Of a DNA stretch of 64,000 nucleotides, positions 40,067 to 49,397 are shown in pieces. Source of the DNA: Parvibaculum sp. (GTDB lineage: Bacteria > Pseudomonadota > Alphaproteobacteria > Parvibaculales > Parvibaculaceae); NCBI GenBank assembly GCA_019635955.1, contig JAHBYL010000003.1, positions 1 through 64,000 on the forward strand. The letters are read 5' to 3'. The notes under the pieces were generated by a model. The model did not search any database and had not been told where the DNA came from. It worked only from the letters and a program-made list of their open reading frames with translations. Numbering within the stretch: the stretch's first letter is position 1; each line of letters starts with the position of its first letter. Made by a program: the position numbers and the translations under genes.

Positions 40067-40948
40067 ATGGAAATTCTTCGCTTCGCGCCGAGCCCGAATG
40101 GCTGGCTTCATCTGGGCCATGCCTATTCCGCTCTGTTCGCCAGCGAAATGGCGAAGTGTCTCAGGGGCCGCTTTCTGCTGCGCATCGAAGATATCGATGT
40201 CGGCCGCTGCCGCCCCGAATATGAGCAGGCAATTTACGAAGATCTGCGCTGGCTTGGCCTCGAGTGGGAAGAGCCGGTGCGCCGCCAGTCGGAGCATTTC
40301 TCGGAATACGAACGCCACCTGAAGCGCCTGCGGGAGATGGGCCTAGTCTATCCCTGCTTTGCGACGCGCAAGGAAATTCAGGACGCGATTGCCGCGAGCG
40401 GCATTCCACCACGCAATTGGCCGGCCGACCCCGACGGCGCACCGCTCTATCCGGGTATCTACAAGGATATTCCGCGCGAGAGGCTAAACCGGCTGATGTG
40501 GGAGGGCCGCACCTATGCCTGGCGGCTCGACATGGAAAAGGCGAAGGCCGAAGCCGTGCGCCTCAATGGCGGTCCCATCACTTTCACTGAAGAAGGCAAA
40601 AGCACGCGCGGAGACACGGGGACGCTGCCGATCGATCCGGAACTTTTCGGCGATGTAGTGATCGCGCGCAAGGACGTACCCACGAGCTATCACCTCTCGG
40701 TGACGGTGGACGATGCACTGCAGGGCGTGACGCTGGTGACACGCGGGCAGGACCTTTTCCCCGCGACCTATATCCACCGCATCCTGCAGGTGCTGCTCGG
40801 TTTTCCCGAACCCCGCTATCACCATCACGGCCTCATCCGCGATGCGGCGGGACGGCGCCTTTCCAAAAGCGCGAAAGATATGGGCTTGCGGGAACTGCGC
40901 GCGGCCGGCGAGACGCCCGTCGGCATTCGCCGCATGGTCGGCCTTTAA
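40067..40948 (+). CDS. gluQ: glutamyl-Q tRNA(Asp) synthetase
   Basis: A 293-residue class I synthetase fragment-like protein that attaches glutamate to queuosine at position 34 of tRNA-Asp. RFAPSPNGWLHLGHAYSA holds the HIGH-type motif (HLGH), and RRLSKSAKD the KMSKS-type motif. It ends soon after the catalytic domain with no anticodon-binding domain, which separates it from GltX. The CFATRKEI segment matches gluQ proteins. Confidence 0.95.
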   Translation: MEILRFAPSPNGWLHLGHAYSALFASEMAKCLRGRFLLRIEDIDVGRCRPEYEQAIYEDLRWLGLEWEEPVRRQSEHFSEYERHLKRLREMGLVYPCFATRKEIQDAIAASGIPPRNWPADPDGAPLYPGIYKDIPRERLNRLMWEGRTYAWRLDMEKAKAEAVRLNGGPITFTEEGKSTRGDTGTLPIDPELFGDVVIARKDVPTSYHLSVTVDDALQGVTLVTRGQDLFPATYIHRILQVLLGFPEPRYHHHGLIRDAAGRRLSKSAKDMGLRELRAAGETPVGIRRMVGL

Positions 40949-41064
40949 CCATACGGACGACCGCCACAGCTCTGGCGCGGAACCTGCTTCCGGAAGCTTG
41001 AACATGACGGTTTGCACCCAAAGCGGGACGAAACCGTGCCTTTTCGAGCCTGTGGAGCCCCCCA

Positions 41065-42120
41065 ATGGCGACGATCGAGACGCCTTCCGTGCCGAAATCG
41101 CGCATCGACTGGATCGATGCGGCGAAAGGCCTGACCATCATTCTCGTGGTCATGGAGCACACGACCTTCGGTGTTCAGAACGCCTTGGGCGTCCTTCCGC
41201 CCTTCTTCGGTGCCGTGGCCGAGTTCGCCAAGCCCTTCCGTATGCCGCTCTTCTTCCTCGTCGCCGGCCTTTTTGCCTACAAGGCCCTCTTTGGCGATCT
41301 CCGCAAATTCGTGGACGGGAAGATCGTCCACTTCGCCTATTTCTACCTCCTCTGGTCCGTCATCCAGATCGGCCTGAAGATCGTGGTACCGCATGAGGGC
41401 GGCTGGAAGGTGACCTATCTCGATCTCCTGATGATCCCGATCCAGCCCTTCGCCGTTCTCTGGTTCATCTATTCGCTCGCCATGTTCTTCGGCGCGATGC
41501 GCCTCCTCCGCAGTGCGCGTCCCGCCTTCGTCATCTTCTTTGCAGTCGCGCTCTACTTCCTGCGTCTCGACACGGGCTGGATGCTGATCGACGAATTCGC
41601 CTGGCGCTTCATCTGGTTCGTGCTTGGCGTCCATGGCGCACAGCAGATTTTCGAACTGGCCGACTGGGCCCGGGCACATCCCGCCAAGGGCGTGTTCCTC
41701 TCGCTCCTGCTTCTTGTGAGCCTTGGCAGTACCGTCTTCTCGCACCTCGTCGATATTCGTGCGTTCGAACTTCTGATGGGCTTCGCAGGTGCGGGCGCCG
41801 CGATCATGCTTGTGTCGATTGCCGCCGCGCGTGGGCTCGCCCTGCCGCTTGCCTATGTCGGCAAGCACTCGCTCTACATATTCCTCGCCTTCTTCCTGCC
41901 CATGGCGGCAACGCGCATGGCGCTGGTGAAGCTCGGCATGGAGAATGGCGATCTCGTGACCCTCGTGACAATGAGCGTTGCCGTCGTCGCGCCGATCATC
42001 GGCTACAAGTTGGTCGAGAAGACGCCGCTCAGCTTCCTCTTCATCCGGCCCGACATGTTCCGCCTGACGGCGCCGCGCAATGCGCACCGCAATGTCGTTC
42101 TGGCGGCCGGTGGCGACTAG
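41065..42120 (+). CDS. acyltransferase-3 family membrane protein
   Basis: A 351-residue integral membrane protein with about ten hydrophobic segments. The start RIDWIDAAKGLTIILVVMEH and FRMPLFFLVAGLF are the acyltransferase-3 (OafA/OpgC type) signature. The His in MEHTT is the likely catalytic residue. Members acetylate or acylate sugars, glucans or lipids at the membrane. Nothing nearby names the acceptor. Its TAG stop shares CTAG with the convergent AEC transporter. Confidence 0.88.
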   Translation: MATIETPSVPKSRIDWIDAAKGLTIILVVMEHTTFGVQNALGVLPPFFGAVAEFAKPFRMPLFFLVAGLFAYKALFGDLRKFVDGKIVHFAYFYLLWSVIQIGLKIVVPHEGGWKVTYLDLLMIPIQPFAVLWFIYSLAMFFGAMRLLRSARPAFVIFFAVALYFLRLDTGWMLIDEFAWRFIWFVLGVHGAQQIFELADWARAHPAKGVFLSLLLLVSLGSTVFSHLVDIRAFELLMGFAGAGAAIMLVSIAAARGLALPLAYVGKHSLYIFLAFFLPMAATRMALVKLGMENGDLVTLVTMSVAVVAPIIGYKLVEKTPLSFLFIRPDMFRLTAPRNAHRNVVLAAGGD

Positions 42121-43067
42121 CCTTCGAGAAACAGACCGAGCAGAACCGTCAGCGTGACGAGACTAACGCCGGTCGACAGCACAACGGTGCTCGACGCGGC
42201 GCCCGGAGCCGCCTGATAGCGGTTGGCGAGGATCGAGGAATAGACGCCCGTCGGCATGGCGGCGAGCAAAGTTGCAGCGGTCACCCAGAGCGGCTCCAGC
42301 CCGAACACATATTGCGTCATCACGAAGACAAGCGCGGGATGCACCGTGAGCTTGAAGAAGGTGGTGATAGACGCCGCACCCACCGAACGGCGAATGCTGT
42401 AGCGCGTGAGCATGGCGCCGAGTACGAAAAGTGCGCAGGGGATCGCCGAACCCGCGACCATCTCGAAGGCCTTGTTGACGATGCCGGGGAGCGGCACGCC
42501 GAGCTGGCCGTAAACGACGCCGCAGGCAATGCCGATGATCACGGGATTGCGCACCGTATTCATCAGACCCTGTTTCAGGATCGAACCGAAGCTCGGCGCC
42601 TCGCTGCCGTCGCGCGCGCGCGTCAGTTCGAGGAGAAAGGTCGCGATGGTGAAAAGAATAATGCCGTGAAAGGCGAGGATCAGGAAAACAGGTGTGCCGG
42701 CCTCCGGTCCGAAGCCCGTGAGGATGATCGGCAGGCCGAGCATGATCGTATTGCCCTGGCCGCAGCCGAAGCCGAGCATGACGCTGTCCGCCGCCGGTCG
42801 GCGCAGGATGTAGAGTGCGATCAGCGAACCCGCCGCCCAGACCGCGAGCATGGCGCCGTAATAGGAAATCCAGAGGCCCCAGGGGAGCGCCGAAGGAAAT
42901 TCCGTGCCCGCAAGGTTGCGGAACAGCAGGATCGGCATGGCGAAGGTGAAGACATAAGTGTCTAGCCCATCGACGCCTGACTGGCTGATGAGTTTCGACC
43001 GCGCACCCGCATAGCCGATGGCGATGATGCCGAAAATCGGCAGGACCAGCGAAAGCGCGACTTCCAT
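42117..43067 (-). CDS. AEC-family (auxin efflux carrier-like) transporter
   Basis: A 316-residue membrane protein with ten likely segments in two halves of five. ALSLVLPIFGIIAIGYAGAR and the second-half VLGAMLTRYSI follow the AEC pattern, as does GCGQGNTIMLGLPIILTGFG. Bacterial members move malonate, malate or other organic acids. Met at 43067 (MEVALSL) fits the first helix; the longer frame adds a basic, non-helical leader. Confidence 0.9.
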   Translation of the reverse strand: MEVALSLVLPIFGIIAIGYAGARSKLISQSGVDGLDTYVFTFAMPILLFRNLAGTEFPSALPWGLWISYYGAMLAVWAAGSLIALYILRRPAADSVMLGFGCGQGNTIMLGLPIILTGFGPEAGTPVFLILAFHGIILFTIATFLLELTRARDGSEAPSFGSILKQGLMNTVRNPVIIGIACGVVYGQLGVPLPGIVNKAFEMVAGSAIPCALFVLGAMLTRYSIRRSVGAASITTFFKLTVHPALVFVMTQYVFGLEPLWVTAATLLAAMPTGVYSSILANRYQAAPGAASSTVVLSTGVSLVTLTVLLGLFLEG

Positions 43068-43145
43068 GTGGAATTTCCGGGTGGCGGAGAGCGGAACGGC
43101 GCGGACCCTACGCCTCCCCCGCCCGTCCGTCAAAACCGGAAAAGA

Positions 43146-43817
43146 TCACCAGTCGTAGAGACCCGTGAACTTCGCAAAGCCCGCGGCGCTCGACCACGAG
43201 GCCCATTGCTCACGTACACGCTTCGTGACGGCGGGACTCCCCGCGCCCTGCCCGATGCCGAGCATCATGAGTTCGCTGCAGCCGGCGAAGGCGGGTTGGG
43301 GCTTTGGCAAGGAGCCGCCGCGCAGCAGCCGCGCCTGTTCGGAATCCTCGAACCCGTCGGTCAACAGGATGAAGCGGACATCGCCCGCCTCGCAATCGAC
43401 CTGCTGCGACATGGTCTCCATGAAGGAGACGATATAGGTCCAGTCCTGCGCCTGAAGCTTGCCCTCTTTCACGAGCTGCGGCATGGCGGCGACGAGCGCG
43501 GCGACGCCCTCGGCCACGGTCTCGGGTCGGGCGCGCGCCGAAATCACCTCGTCGATCTTGAGCGGATTGGCGCTTGAATCATAGGCCCCGAATGTGCGCA
43601 CCATGAGGCGCGAGCGAACGGGCAGCTTGTCGATCTCGGATGTGAGGCGCTTCGCCACGCGCGCCGCATAGGCCGAATCCTCGACCAGCGGATTGCTCTT
43701 CGAGATGTCGAGGCCGATGACCACGGTCTGCGGTGCGGCGGGCGCATCGACAGCCTGCGCGGACAGGGAGACGGCAAGAAATCCGGGGACAAGAAAGAAG
43801 CCGAGCCAACGGCGCAT
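43146..43817 (-). CDS. exported von Willebrand factor A-like protein of unknown function
   Basis: A 223-residue protein with an N-terminal signal peptide (MRRWLGFFLVPGFLAVSLSA, likely cleaved after AQA). A vWA-like domain follows. VIGLDISKSNP provides the DxSxS metal site, and LLTDGFEDS is the second acidic motif. It should be periplasmic and bind a divalent metal. It is the last of three tightly packed genes; the gap to the membrane protein gene is 5 bases. I know no defined pathway for this trio. Confidence 0.8.
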   Translation of the reverse strand: MRRWLGFFLVPGFLAVSLSAQAVDAPAAPQTVVIGLDISKSNPLVEDSAYAARVAKRLTSEIDKLPVRSRLMVRTFGAYDSSANPLKIDEVISARARPETVAEGVAALVAAMPQLVKEGKLQAQDWTYIVSFMETMSQQVDCEAGDVRFILLTDGFEDSEQARLLRGGSLPKPQPAFAGCSELMMLGIGQGAGSPAVTKRVREQWASWSSAAGFAKFTGLYDW

Positions 43818-43822
43818 GCTGC

Positions 43823-44935
43823 TCACTCTCCCGCCGACCCGATGGGAATGCGGCGTGCCTCGCGCGGCGGCAGAAGCTCGCCCATCGGCTCGCGAACGGG
43901 CTGGAGATAGGCGGGTCCTGCCTTCATCGCATTGCGCGAGCGGCGCTCCCACCATTCGTCGAAGAGCTTTTCATAGCGGCCGAGGTGTCGCGAGTCCTCA
44001 CAGGCCTTGAGCTTGTCGCGGAAAGAGGTCGCCGCGCCATTGATCGCCATTTCCTTGCGCAGGCCGAGAAAACTCCGCCCTCCGGTGTCCCGCGCGGCAA
44101 GCGCATCGCCCTTGCGCCGCGCTTCCTCGAGCCCTTGTTCATAGGAACGGCATTCGCGCATGAGCCCGGTCCAGAGGAGATGGCGGCGGTTCTCAGGTCC
44201 TTCCATTTCCGACAGCGCGTGGCGATTGCTGTCATGCTCGGCTTCGAGCGCGGCAAGCCGCTCCATCGAGGCGCGGCGATGACGGAAGTCTCGTGCATGA
44301 AAGACGCGGCGAAGAGACTCCGCTGCGTAATGGATGCAGAGCGCGGCAACGCCGGTAACGACGAGGAAGACGATGCCGAGCGAGGCAAGCCAGGCCATGG
44401 GCTGCCAGCCGCGCATCTCGTCGATCTCGCTGGCGGCCCGCTGCGTCTCCTGCGTCGCCTCGGTAGCGATACCGAGCCCCGCCAGAGCGTTGCCGAGCGA
44501 GGAGCCGACCGAGCCGTCGCCCGTGGCCGCGATACCGTTCGGCAGCGACATCAGCGCAAGCAGCACGCCGACACCGAGCAGCATGGTAAGGGCGAGCACG
44601 AAGACGATGCGCACGAAGAGCGCCTTGCCGAAGGGCCCGAGCTGTTCATAGAGAATATGGGCGGCGACCGTCGCAAAAAGCACCTGCATCGACTTGAAGG
44701 CGACGGAGGAGCCGAGCGCGCCCGGCAGTTCGAGGAACTCATTGGCGAGCGCGCGCGTCCAGAATTCGCTGACGATCATGTAATCGACGATCAGCGCCCC
44801 GAAAGCGATGAGACCGACCGTAATGAATGTCAGGAGATAGAAACTCGAAAAGCGCGCCTGCCGCTCGCTCGCGACATAATTGCGATTGATCTGCGCGCGC
44901 ATCTCTTCGGGAAGGAGAGAGAGAGCCTTGCTCAT
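43823..44935 (-). CDS. multi-span membrane protein with cytoplasmic coiled-coil tail, unknown function
   Basis: A 370-residue protein of no family I recognise. The first 205 residues hold four hydrophobic segments: near 28-52, 78-95, 108-130 and 180-200. A Gly/Ala-rich loop with DGSVGSSLG lies between the third and fourth. The remaining 165 residues are charged and helical (RRASMERLAALEAEHD). Its start overlaps the stop of the small coiled-coil gene by 4 bases (ATGA). Likely forms a complex with its two operon partners. Confidence 0.8.
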   Translation of the reverse strand: MSKALSLLPEEMRAQINRNYVASERQARFSSFYLLTFITVGLIAFGALIVDYMIVSEFWTRALANEFLELPGALGSSVAFKSMQVLFATVAAHILYEQLGPFGKALFVRIVFVLALTMLLGVGVLLALMSLPNGIAATGDGSVGSSLGNALAGLGIATEATQETQRAASEIDEMRGWQPMAWLASLGIVFLVVTGVAALCIHYAAESLRRVFHARDFRHRRASMERLAALEAEHDSNRHALSEMEGPENRRHLLWTGLMRECRSYEQGLEEARRKGDALAARDTGGRSFLGLRKEMAINGAATSFRDKLKACEDSRHLGRYEKLFDEWWERRSRNAMKAGPAYLQPVREPMGELLPPREARRIPIGSAGE

Positions 44936-45225
44936 GCCTTGGCCCTCCGGCTGAAGAAGCCGCGCTTCTTCGGCGCTTCCTCGCTCACGCCTTCGAGCGG
45001 CGCGGCGAGGCGCTTCGCCAGTTCGGCAATCTCGCGTTCCAGCGTTTCCTGCCGTGCACGACGGCGCGCAAGCTCGGCGGCATAGGCCGCATCGAGTTCC
45101 GACAGCCGCGAAAAGACATGAAGCTCGGGTAGCGGCTCGGCATTCCGCCCATAGGTCCAGGCCGTCTGGCCCTTGTCGGCCTGTGTGCCGCCTTGTCCGC
45201 CCGTGGTCTCGAAACCGTTGCTCAT
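44932..45225 (-). CDS. small coiled-coil protein, first gene of the CtrA-boxed operon, unknown function
   Basis: A 97-residue protein starting MSNGFETTGGQGG. A polar Gly/Gln-rich N-terminus leads into a helical heptad region (SELDAAYAAELARRRARQET and on to about residue 75), then a strongly basic end, PKKRGFFSRRAKA. There is no membrane segment. The upstream 8-codon extension lacks a ribosome site, whereas AGAGGG lies 9 bases ahead of this ATG. A CtrA-type box lies 31 bases further upstream. Confidence 0.75.
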   Translation of the reverse strand: MSNGFETTGGQGGTQADKGQTAWTYGRNAEPLPELHVFSRLSELDAAYAAELARRRARQETLEREIAELAKRLAAPLEGVSEEAPKKRGFFSRRAKA

Positions 45226-45255
45226 CAGCCGGCCCTCTTGCTCACGCACCCCGTA

Positions 45256-45270
45256 TTAACGACTTGTTAA
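45256..45270. promoter_or_regulatory. CtrA-type binding site TTAA-N7-TTAA
   Basis: TTAA (45256-45259), 7 bases, then TTAA (45267-45270), followed by C, is an exact match to the full CtrA consensus of alphaproteobacteria. It lies 31 bases upstream of the three-gene operon start and more than 170 bases from the stop of the ecm gene, so the operon is the target. Confidence 0.62.
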
Positions 45271-45446
45271 CCGTAACAGTCTTGGCGGCCGGAGCGGAGT
45301 CCCGAATAACGCGAATGAAAGCAAATGAAACCCGCTGCGATGCTGCCGGATACTCGGGTGCACCTAAATTTCCACTGTGCCATTGGAGGACTCCAATGCG
45401 GCGGAAACATTATGGGAATATGGCGGGAATGTGATCGAAGCGGCGC

Positions 45447-47450
45447 TTATGCCGCCTCGTCCGTGTTGTAGTCCACCAAGCGGACAACCTCGGCCATGAT
45501 GTCGTTGATCTGGAAATCCTTCGGCGTATAGATCGCAGCGACGCCGGCGGCGCGGAGCTTTTCCTCGTCATCGGAAGGAATGATGCCGCCGACAACAACG
45601 GGAATGTGGCCGGCGCCCGCATCCCGCATCCGCTTCATTACGTCTTCCACCAGCGAGACATGGCTGCCGGAAAGGATGGAGAGGCCGACGACATGCACGT
45701 CGCCCTCTTGGGCCGCCTTCACGATCTGCTCGGGCGTGAGGCGGATGCCCTCATAGACGACATCCATCCCGCTGTCGCGGGCGCGCACCGCGATCTGCTC
45801 GGCGCCGTTCGAATGGCCGTCGAGGCCGGGCTTGCCGACAAGGAACTTGAGACGGCGGCCAAGCTTCACCGATACCGCATTCACCATCTCGCGCACGCGG
45901 TCGAGATCGCCAGGCGCATTGCGCGCGGCGCGGGAGACGCCGGTCGGCGCGCGATATTCGCCATAGATATTGCGGAGTGCGGTGCCCCACTCGCCGGTGG
46001 TAACGCCGACCTTCGCACAGGCGATGGAGGGCTCCATGATGTTGCGGCCTTCCTTCGCCGCCGCGCGGAGATCGGCAAGCGCCGCCTCGACGGCCGCCGC
46101 ATCGCGCGTCTCACGCCATTTTTTCAGCGCCGCGATCTGCTCGGCCTCGACGCCATGATCGACGACATGGATCGAGCCCGCGCCGGTCGAGAGCGGTGAC
46201 GGCGCCGACTCTTCATACTTGTTGACGCCGACCACCACCTGCCGTCCCGCCTCGATCTCTTCGAGGCGCGCGGAATTGGATTCGACGAGGCGCTCCTTCA
46301 TGTAGGCGCTTTCGACGGCGGCAACCGCGCCGCCCATTTCCTCGATACGGGCAAGTTCTTCGCGCGCTTCCGCCTTCAGCGCCTCGACCTTCGCATCCAT
46401 CACCTTCGAGCCGTCGAAGATGTCTTCATAGTCGAGAAGGTCGCTTTCGAAGGCGAGGATCTGCTGCGCGCGGAGCGACCATTGCTGGTCCCAGGGGCGC
46501 GGCAGGCCGAGCGCCTCGTTCCAGGCGGGCAGCTGCACCGCGCGGGCGCGCGCATTCTTCGACAGCGTCACGGCCAGCATTTCGAGCAGGATGCGATAGA
46601 CGTTGTTTTCCGGCTGCTGTTCGGTGAGGCCGAGCGAATTCACCTGCACGCCATAGCGGAAACGGCGGAGCTTTGCGTCCTCGACGCCGTAGCGTATCCG
46701 GCAAAGCTCGTCCCAGAGGTCGACAAAGGCGCGCATCTTCGCGATCTCGGTGATGAAGCGCACCCCGGCATTGACGAAGAAACTGATACGGCCGACGACC
46801 TGAGGAAAATCCTTCTCCGGCACCTGGCCGCTCGCCTTCACGCGGTCGAGCACCGCAATGGCGGTCGCCAGCGCAAAGGCAAGCTCCTGCACCGGCGTCG
46901 CGCCTGCTTCCTGCAGATGATAGGAGCAGACATTGGTCGGGTTCCACTTCGGCACCTGCGTATAGGTGTAGGAGACGATATCCGTCAGCAGGCGCATCGA
47001 GGGCTCGGGCGGGAACACATAAGTACCGCGCGAGAGATATTCCTTGATGATGTCGTTCTGGACCGTGCCCTGCAGCTTCGCGCGGTCCGCGCCCTGCTCG
47101 TCCGCTACCGCGATATAGAGTGCAAGCAGCCAGGCCGCCGTCGCGTTGATCGTCATGGAGGTGTTCATCTGCTCCATGGGAATGCCATCGAACAGCGCCC
47201 GCATGTCGCCGATATGGGAGACGGGCACGCCGACCTTCCCCACCTCGCCCCGCGCCAGCACATGATCGGCGTCATAGCCCGTCTGGGTCGGCAGGTCGAA
47301 AGCGATCGAAAGGCCCGTCTGGCCGCGCGAGAGATTGGTGCGATAGAGCTCGTTCGAGGCCTTGGCCGTCGAATGCCCGGCATAGGTACGGAAAATCCAC
47401 GGCTGGTCCCGCTTGACCTGCCCGTTGCCGCCGTCACCTTTCGCGCTCAT
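45447..47450 (-). CDS. ecm: ethylmalonyl-CoA mutase (B12-dependent)
   Basis: A 667-residue coenzyme B12 mutase of the MeaA/Ecm type that turns (2R)-ethylmalonyl-CoA into methylsuccinyl-CoA. The N-terminal barrel has IAFDLPTQTGYDADH and the substrate-loop segment TSMTINATAAWLLALYIAVA. The C-terminal B12 domain has GLDGHSNG (DxHxxG) and LSILSGSH. At about 670 residues it is a single-subunit mutase, shorter than methylmalonyl-CoA mutase large subunits. GAGGT lies 7 bases before ATG 47450. mcd and ccr lie nearby, so the assignment is firm. Confidence 0.93.
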   Translation of the reverse strand: MSAKGDGGNGQVKRDQPWIFRTYAGHSTAKASNELYRTNLSRGQTGLSIAFDLPTQTGYDADHVLARGEVGKVGVPVSHIGDMRALFDGIPMEQMNTSMTINATAAWLLALYIAVADEQGADRAKLQGTVQNDIIKEYLSRGTYVFPPEPSMRLLTDIVSYTYTQVPKWNPTNVCSYHLQEAGATPVQELAFALATAIAVLDRVKASGQVPEKDFPQVVGRISFFVNAGVRFITEIAKMRAFVDLWDELCRIRYGVEDAKLRRFRYGVQVNSLGLTEQQPENNVYRILLEMLAVTLSKNARARAVQLPAWNEALGLPRPWDQQWSLRAQQILAFESDLLDYEDIFDGSKVMDAKVEALKAEAREELARIEEMGGAVAAVESAYMKERLVESNSARLEEIEAGRQVVVGVNKYEESAPSPLSTGAGSIHVVDHGVEAEQIAALKKWRETRDAAAVEAALADLRAAAKEGRNIMEPSIACAKVGVTTGEWGTALRNIYGEYRAPTGVSRAARNAPGDLDRVREMVNAVSVKLGRRLKFLVGKPGLDGHSNGAEQIAVRARDSGMDVVYEGIRLTPEQIVKAAQEGDVHVVGLSILSGSHVSLVEDVMKRMRDAGAGHIPVVVGGIIPSDDEEKLRAAGVAAIYTPKDFQINDIMAEVVRLVDYNTDEAA

Positions 47451-47531
47451 CGCCTGACCTCGCGTCATCAAACCGTTGCGAGGAAATATCACAGGCTTTG
47501 CTGCGCTGCAAAAGGCGAGACGCGGCGCCGT

Positions 47532-47936
47532 TCAGAGGGCGCCGGTCAGAATGTCGACGATGATACCCGTGGCAACCGCGACCAGCAGAATGTCGTTGCC
47601 CGCGATGATGCGCTCGTAGCCCGGCCGGGGAGGCAGCCCCGCCACAAGCTCGCCCGGCAGATAGCGCTTTGCGATGCCGGGCGGCAGCGGCTTGCCGCGG
47701 GCCAGATTCTTGGCGATGCCGGGCGGAAGCGGTTTCGCGTTGTACGGGTTGGCCACAAAATAATCCCGGATAAGACGTGTTTCTTCCGCACCGAAGGAAA
47801 CCGATATGCCGGCGCCTATATCAAGCATGGGCCCGGCGCCAGACGGATTTTCCGGCTTTCCTCCCTTAGCCTGAGCCAGACCGGCCGGCAGGAGAAATGC
47901 CAGGGAGATCATGATTGCAACGGAACGGATGGGCAT
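47532..47936 (-). CDS. CigR-like exported protein
   Basis: A 134-residue protein with a signal peptide (AIMISLAFLLPAGLAQA). It contains twin copies of LPPGIAK separated by NLARGKP, and ends with a hydrophobic stretch GNDILLVAVATGIIVDIL. This arrangement is that of CigR, an inner-membrane anti-virulence regulator first described in Salmonella, and of many uncharacterised environmental relatives. Its role here is unknown. It is 81 bases upstream of ecm on the same strand. Confidence 0.8.
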   Translation of the reverse strand: MPIRSVAIMISLAFLLPAGLAQAKGGKPENPSGAGPMLDIGAGISVSFGAEETRLIRDYFVANPYNAKPLPPGIAKNLARGKPLPPGIAKRYLPGELVAGLPPRPGYERIIAGNDILLVAVATGIIVDILTGAL

Positions 47937-48083
47937 ATCGGCCTCATTTCATGAATCGAACTCGTCCCATTCAGCCGCGGCCTTGTGGCGGCAATTTGAC
48001 GCCGCAATGGATATCGCGCCGTCGCCGGACGCGTTACCCTGCGGGTATCGAAACTGAAAAAGCACAATAAATGGAGGGACTTT

Positions 48084-49331
48084 ATGTCTGACATCAATCA
48101 GGACCTGTTTCAGCTCGCCATGTCGGAAAAGGCGCGGCCGCTGATGGCGGCGGTGCAGAAGCACATCGCCGAAAATGTGGAACCGATTACCGAAGAATTT
48201 TTCCGCCTGAACGACGAGAAGACCGACCGCTGGTCCTGGCATCCGCGCCAGCTCGAACTGCTGGAAGGCGCCAAGAACAAGGCGAAGGAATCGGGGCTCT
48301 GGAACTTCTTCCTGCCCGACTCCGAAATCGGCTCAGGCCTTACCAATCTCGACTACGCCTATATCGCGGTCGAACTCGGCAAATCGCCGCTCGCCTCCGA
48401 ATCCCTCAATTGCAGCGCGCCCGACACCGGCAACATGGAAGTGCTGGAGCGCGTCGGCACGCCCGAGCAGAAGAAGAAGTGGCTGGAGCCGCTGCTCAAC
48501 GGCGAAATCCGCTCGGCCTATGCGATGACCGAGCCGGATGTGCCGAGCTCCGACGCGAAGAACGTGCGCACCAGCGCCGTGCTCGACGGCGATGAATGGG
48601 TGATCAATGGCGAGAAGTTCTACATCTCCGGCGCCGGCGACCCGCGCTGCAAGATCATGATCGTCATGGTGAAGACGAGCCCGAATGCCGCCCCCAGCAA
48701 GCAGCAATCGCAGATCCTGGTGCCGAAGGACACGCCCGGCGTCGAAATTCTCGGGCCGATGAAGGTGTTCGGCAAGGACCATGCGCCGCATGGCCATATG
48801 CATATCCGCTTCAACAACGTGCGCGTGCCGAAGGAAAACATCCTGCTCGGCGAAGGCCGCGGCTTCGAGATCAGCCAGGTGCGCCTTGGACCCGGCCGCA
48901 TCCATCACTGCATGCGCTCCATCGGCAAGGCTGAAAAGGCGCTGGAACTGATGGTGAAGCGCTCGGCCACGCGCGAAGCCTTCGGCAAGCCGATCGCGAA
49001 GCTCGGCGGCAATCTCGAGATCATCTCGCGTGCCCGCATCGAGATCAATGCGATGCGCCTTGCCGTGCTTCAGGCGGCGAAAGCGATGGACGTGCTCGGC
49101 AACAAGGAAGCCCGCGTCTATGTGAGCGCGGTGAAGGCGATGGTGCCGGAGAAGGTCTGCCTCATCATCGACCAGGCGATCCAGATGCACGGCGCGGCCG
49201 GCATCTCGCAATGGACGCCGCTCGCCGACATGTACACCGACATGCGCCATCTGCGCTTCGCTGACGGACCGGACGAGGTGCACCACATGGTCGTCGGCCG
49301 CGCCGAAGTGCAGAAGCACGGCCTCTGGTAA
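48084..49331 (+). CDS. acyl-CoA dehydrogenase (ACAD10/11-like)
   Basis: A 415-residue acyl-CoA dehydrogenase. SAYAMTEPDVPSSDAKN is the flavin-site motif with the ACAD10/11-type sequence. VRLGPGRIHHCMRSIGKAEK and QMHGAAGISQWTPLADMYTD follow, and the final EVHHMVVGRAEV is typical. These relatives handle 2-methyl-branched or 4-hydroxy acyl-CoAs, a suggestion only. GGAGGGA precedes the ATG. The protein would deliver electrons to the ETF encoded at 58-60 kb. Confidence 0.93.
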   Translation: MSDINQDLFQLAMSEKARPLMAAVQKHIAENVEPITEEFFRLNDEKTDRWSWHPRQLELLEGAKNKAKESGLWNFFLPDSEIGSGLTNLDYAYIAVELGKSPLASESLNCSAPDTGNMEVLERVGTPEQKKKWLEPLLNGEIRSAYAMTEPDVPSSDAKNVRTSAVLDGDEWVINGEKFYISGAGDPRCKIMIVMVKTSPNAAPSKQQSQILVPKDTPGVEILGPMKVFGKDHAPHGHMHIRFNNVRVPKENILLGEGRGFEISQVRLGPGRIHHCMRSIGKAEKALELMVKRSATREAFGKPIAKLGGNLEIISRARIEINAMRLAVLQAAKAMDVLGNKEARVYVSAVKAMVPEKVCLIIDQAIQMHGAAGISQWTPLADMYTDMRHLRFADGPDEVHHMVVGRAEVQKHGLW

Positions 49332-49364
49332 GACCGGCACCACCGGTCCATACCCGGCACATGA

Positions 49365-49397
49365 CCGCCGCAGGGAACCTCCCTGCGGCGGTTTTGT
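49365..49397 (+). terminator. Rho-independent terminator after the acyl-CoA dehydrogenase
   Basis: The perfect 11-base stem CCGCCGCAGGG/CCCTGCGGCGG with an AACCT loop is followed by TTTTGTTT. It separates this gene from ccr. Confidence 0.93.
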
